Source of the DNA: Bacillota bacterium
GTDB taxonomy: Bacteria > Bacillota > SHA-98 > UBA4971
Length of the DNA: 64,000 nucleotides
Reading direction: 5' to 3'
NCBI GenBank assembly: GCA_012842395.1
Contig: DUSX01000001.1
Coordinates: 37,466 to 101,465, forward strand
Shown: piece by piece, positions 62,536 through 64,000 of the stretch
How positions within the stretch are numbered: position 1 is the first letter of the stretch
Layout: every line of letters begins with the position of its first letter
Notes under the pieces: model-generated
Seen by the model: the letters and a program-made list of their open reading frames with translations, nothing else
Database searches by the model: none
Told to the model about the DNA's origin: nothing
Made by a program: the position numbers and the translations under genes

Positions 62536-62870
62536 ACTCCAGCTCGCACGAATCGCTCGGCCAGATTGCCAGTCCCAATCCCCGCGTCCAATACCCGCAT
62601 CCCTGGCCTTACCGACGCGCACTCAACAACCGCGGTCAGCACATCTTCATATCCAGCGAATGGAAACTCCCCGTCTTCTTGTACGGAGCGGTCATAATCA
62701 GCTGCCCAGCGATCAAAGAGCCCGACGCGGCTCTGTTGAACACGGTTCTGCTGAGCACGGTCCTGCCGATCACGATCTTGTTTGATATGGCTCTCTTGAA
62801 CATGATCCTGATCGTGACGCGCGTGGTCCTGTTGAGCACGATCCTATTCGACGCCGTTCCGTTGGGTCAT
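62536..62870 (-). pseudogene. YrrT-like class I SAM methyltransferase, N-terminal fragment
   Basis: ATG 62870 follows AAGGAGG, but codon 9 is TAG (62844-62846). After it the same frame continues: a Gln/Asp/Arg-rich 15-bp repeat region (DRAQQ, NRVQQ), then LFDRWAADYDRSV, FPFAGYEDVL and the SAM-binding motif VLDAGIGTGNLAERF. The frame then runs straight into the IS end at 62535. The rest of the methyltransferase is not found beyond the IS. So the gene has both a nonsense codon and a truncation. Confidence 0.75.
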
Positions 62871-62923
62871 CTAGTCCGAGCCTCCTTCCGCCCGCGCGAT
62901 CGGTGACCACGCGTCGTCCGTCG

Positions 62924-63203
62924 TCACTGATCCAACTCCGGTCGCTGCAGGACTCTTTCCCTCCACAGGGGTCGAGCGACGTCGTCCATCTCTTCGGCGC
63001 TTCGCCTCGCACTTTCTCTCCCTGCATAGGGCTCGAGCAGAAGGCTCTCCCACCGCTGAGAGCACAGAATCAGGATCGCAAGCAGGCAGAACGGATAGGC
63101 GCCAAAGCTTGGTACCTCGTGACGCTTGAGCCTGACCTCGACAATGAACTGGGTCTTCAGCGCATCGGAGACCTCATTTCCGGTCCTAACATGTCTGGCA
63201 CGA
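62924..63203 (-). pseudogene. Possible remnant of an AAA-family ATPase
   Basis: A minus-strand frame ending with TGA at 62924-62926 reads FIVEVRLKRHEVPSFGAYPF, similar to the N-terminus of OLD-like AAA ATPases, then loses the expected Walker A and ends in a 50-residue unrelated tail. No start codon with a ribosome site is seen. Probably a deletion remnant. Confidence 0.35.
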
Positions 63204-63204
63204 T

Positions 63205-63930
63205 TCAGCCCGGAGGCTCCTGATCACCGTAGTCCCGGACAATCCGCCTAATGCTCTTCCAATGAAGAAGCTCATGCCTTACGAGTCGTCTAAGCACCTT
63301 TCGAACCGACCAGTCCTCTTCCCCCCTGGTCACCCGCGCCGTATCGTGTGAGCCGGCCAGTTGCGTCAAGAAGCGTTCCGTCTCGCGCCTGCTCCGCAGC
63401 AACTGCTCGCGCCAGTCGGCGCCAGCACCACCGACCAGGCTAGTTGGATCCGGGCCCGAGTAACCGATGGCAGGAAGGTAATAGCCCACTTCAGTCAGAG
63501 CGATATGCTCAACGATCTGTCGAATGGTGCGCCAGCGAGCCCACTCTGCAAACTGACGATACGGTGGGTCCCAGTCCAAGACCGAGTCGGGAAGACCTTC
63601 GACGGTGGCTACAAGGTCTTGCCTCGAGTAGCTGAGTAACCTAAGACACTCCGCGATCTCGTCACTCGTAGCAGGAGCCAGATCATGCTCAAAGAGCACC
63701 TCGTTACCGGACACCTCTTCTACGACAGTGATGTCGCCCGGGGCAGCCTCCGCCTCCACTGCGCTGCATCCATGGCGGGCCAACCACTGCTGGTACTCAT
63801 CGAACTTGCCGGGCACACGCAGAAGGACCTCGTCGCGCGTGGGCGCCCACGTGGCAAACCCGGTGTGGTCGAGGCTCCACGCATTCCAGCCCCACTCGTT
63901 GCCTTTCCACTCATGAAGCCAAACTCGCAT
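63205..63930 (-). CDS. DinB-family protein
   Basis: Protein of 241 residues with a good AGGGAGGGGG ribosome site. The second half is a four-helix DinB domain: QIVEHIALTEVGYYL carries the first metal His, and RRLVRHELLHWKSIRRI the second and third. The first 90 residues are a small beta-rich domain (MRVWLHEWKGNEWGWNAW) that is often joined to DinB domains. Members act as metal-dependent thiol transferases or are stress-linked. The substrate is unknown. Confidence 0.85.
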   Translation of the reverse strand: MRVWLHEWKGNEWGWNAWSLDHTGFATWAPTRDEVLLRVPGKFDEYQQWLARHGCSAVEAEAAPGDITVVEEVSGNEVLFEHDLAPATSDEIAECLRLLSYSRQDLVATVEGLPDSVLDWDPPYRQFAEWARWRTIRQIVEHIALTEVGYYLPAIGYSGPDPTSLVGGAGADWREQLLRSRRETERFLTQLAGSHDTARVTRGEEDWSVRKVLRRLVRHELLHWKSIRRIVRDYGDQEPPG

Positions 63931-64000
63931 GTTGCCCCCCTCCCTATCCCGGCTAGCGGGATGCAGTTGAGATTCTGCCCCTCATAGTGGCATAGTTGCC

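Overview
The window is 64 kb of GC-rich bacterial DNA, most likely chromosomal and from a member of the Bacillota (Firmicutes), possibly a deep-branching anaerobic or thermophilic clade. The support is indirect: an S-box (SAM-I) riboswitch, RpiR, GntR-UTRA and MarR regulators, a LiaF-like protein, strong AGGAGG-type ribosome sites, many GTG and TTG starts, and a B12-dependent methylaspartate (glutamate fermentation) cluster. No rRNA or tRNA gene was seen.

Layout. (1) 135-11825, minus strand: an amino-sugar glycan operon (RpiR regulator, ceramidase-like hydrolase, SIS protein, GH84, sugar ABC transporter, NagZ-like GH3, secreted GHL10-type hydrolase). (2) 12580-20249, plus strand: GntR regulator, cyclic 2,3-diphosphoglycerate synthetase-like enzyme, a three-gene Fe3+/aminoethylphosphonate-type ABC transporter, and a phosphoglycerate mutase (iPGM) whose two halves are in swapped order, a circular permutation. 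This is the most novel item. (3) 20371-27932: GH31 glucosidase, LiaF-like membrane protein, SAM riboswitch with terminator, then metN-metI and a separated metQ. (4) 27983-45923, minus strand: a glutamate-centred supercluster. Two secreted AstE-like metallohydrolases, a DUF6305-like protein and gamma-glutamyltransferase could release glutamate outside the cell; a TRAP-large-subunit-like carrier with a 59-residue membrane protein could import it or a related acid; a two-component system could control it; GlmS/GlmL/GlmE and methylaspartate ammonia-lyase would convert it to mesaconate; AtuA-like, DUF4387 and P-loop proteins follow, with no recognisable mesaconase or citramalate lyase in the window.

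(5) 45932-49778: repeat-rich intergenic DNA, a fumarate-reductase-like flavoprotein and a 5'-truncated OppC permease. (6) 49866-55553: a 1248-residue endonuclease Q-UvrD fusion, then a MarR regulator and an NAD-dependent epimerase. (7) 55634-64000: a decayed accessory zone with a truncated nucleotidyltransferase, degenerate 60-bp repeats, a second Fe3+/AEP-type ABC operon whose permease has a large helical insertion, an internally deleted IS3-type element with perfect 20-bp ends, two pseudogenes and a DinB-family protein.

Cross-cutting signals: two families of short dispersed repeats whose hairpins vary in a compensatory way, and recurrent in-frame simple-sequence tracts that create low-complexity segments in several proteins.
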